In this document: positions 6,655 through 7,168 of the stretch, one piece after another
Layout: each line of letters opens with the position of its first letter
How positions within the stretch are numbered: position 1 is the stretch's first letter
DNA from: CAZUTK01 sp964623265
Lineage (GTDB): Bacteria > Electryoneota > B3-LCP
Reading direction: 5' to 3'
Assembly: GCA_964623265.1 (NCBI GenBank)
Contig: CAZUTK010000098.1
Location: forward strand, 1 to 7,168
DNA: 7,168 nucleotides
Made by a program: the position numbers and the translations under genes
Notes under the pieces: generated by a model
What the model was told of the DNA's origin: nothing
Databases searched by the model: none
The model's input: the letters and a program-made list of their open reading frames with translations, nothing else

Positions 6655-6693
6655 TGCAAAGACGAATTACTTCGATTAAACAGGGGGGCTGTT

Positions 6694-7168
6694 TTAACGC
6701 AAAGCGGCGGTCGGGGGGATCAAAAGGGTGGGTAAACCGTCGCGGGCGGCGCGATAGAAGGTGACGGCGCTGTGGGGATCCATCTTGAGAAAAATGTGGG
6801 CTTCACCGAACGGTCGCTGCAATACCTGCGTCACTTGAACCACTGCATTTTTCAGCCTCGATTTCGGTCTGCCGACAACATCCGTGCTGACATCCAGGAT
6901 CAATCCGCTTCCCCAGCGCAACTGAAACCGCTCCGGAACATCGCGCTGCAATAAATCCGGCTGAACCTTCAAGACGCCGCTTACGATCGTCAGCACCGAA
7001 TCGGGATTCTTTTCCACAGATGCGAAGAGATATTTCCCGGTCAGACTGCGAATCCAATGATTTTCATTAGCGCTGAATTTGCGTATGAATTGCTCTATTT
7101 CCTCGGAATCCTCATCGGCGAAGTTCAGTGGATAGTCCCAAACCACCGCGCCCTTCAGTTTAAATTGC
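6694..7168 (-). CDS. Unidentified protein, C-terminal part; 5' end lies beyond the window
   Basis: An open frame on the minus strand enters at the right edge (QFKLKGAVVWDYPLNF) and ends at a TAA at 6694-6696, giving at least 158 residues. A GTG at 7146 could serve as a start, but no ribosome binding site is evident and the frame stays open to the edge, so I treat it as partial. The product looks soluble, with no membrane segment or signal peptide in the visible part. It contains RWGSGLILDVSTDVVGRPKS and ends LPTLLIPPTAALR. I do not recognise the family and see no HD, CARF, RAMP or HEPN motif. It reads the same way as cas10 but is about 350 bases away, across the repeat-like hairpin and the cas10 promoter, so it is probably a separate unit. 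Confidence 0.7.
   Translation of the reverse strand, partial: QFKLKGAVVWDYPLNFADEDSEEIEQFIRKFSANENHWIRSLTGKYLFASVEKNPDSVLTIVSGVLKVQPDLLQRDVPERFQLRWGSGLILDVSTDVVGRPKSRLKNAVVQVTQVLQRPFGEAHIFLKMDPHSAVTFYRAARDGLPTLLIPPTAALR

Larger units (their letters stand above)
6342..6693. other. AT-rich intergenic region upstream of cas10
   Basis: No credible gene is seen here. The part nearest cas10 is extremely AT-rich: 9 of 60 bases at 6361-6420 are G or C by hand count. The region holds a minus-strand promoter candidate (6472-6500), three copies of TTTCAAT (6521-6527, 6549-6555, 6609-6615), an inverted pair TCGCTT / AAGCGA (6517-6522 and 6558-6563) and a solitary CRISPR-repeat-like hairpin (6621-6654). 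About 40 bases separate that hairpin from the stop codon of the unidentified gene on the right. Confidence 0.7.

Noticed and set aside
6697..6720. Possible second degenerate copy of the solitary repeat, from CGGTCGGG shared with 6634-6641
   Set aside because: The match is short, the left half of the repeat is missing, and the bases lie inside the 3' end of the gene at 6694, so chance similarity is likely.

Overview
The window is a compact type III-A (Csm) CRISPR-Cas locus from a bacterium, read almost entirely from the minus strand. In transcription order, right to left, it runs cas10 (csm1), csm2, csm3, csm4, cas1, cas2. It ends with an AT-rich leader and what appears to be the first repeat of a CRISPR array at the left edge. 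Purine-rich ribosome binding sites, tight gene packing and a near-consensus sigma70-type promoter ahead of cas10 all indicate a bacterium. A 74-base run of N inside csm4 indicates a draft or metagenome assembly. The phylum cannot be told from the sequence.

Layout: 1-79 holds spacer-like sequence and one 37-base CRISPR repeat. 80-289 is the probable array leader, with a dyad and a 12-base direct repeat. 290-580 is cas2 and 599-1576 is cas1. 1577-1685 is a non-coding gap where csm5 would be expected. 1686-2686 is csm4, broken by the N run. 2683-3402 is csm3, 3419-3931 is csm2 and 3942-6341 is cas10. 6342-6693 is a very AT-rich intergenic region with the presumed operon promoter and a solitary CRISPR-repeat-like hairpin of a different repeat family. 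6694-7168 is the 3' part of an unidentified gene that runs off the window.

How it should work: Cas1-Cas2 would add spacers at the leader end of the array left of position 80. Cas10 (HD, zinc ribbon, GGDD), Csm2, Csm3 and Csm4 would assemble on crRNA into the Csm interference complex. The Csm3 RNase aspartate, the Cas10 HD dyad and the Cas10 GGDD cyclase motif are all present, so RNA cleavage, DNA cleavage and cyclic oligoadenylate signalling are each predicted to be intact. Three usual partners are not in the window: csm5, cas6 and any recognisable CARF effector such as csm6.

The main points of interest are the missing csm5, a zinc ribbon fused to Csm2, the odd solitary repeat upstream of cas10, and a marked base-composition difference between genes of one operon.
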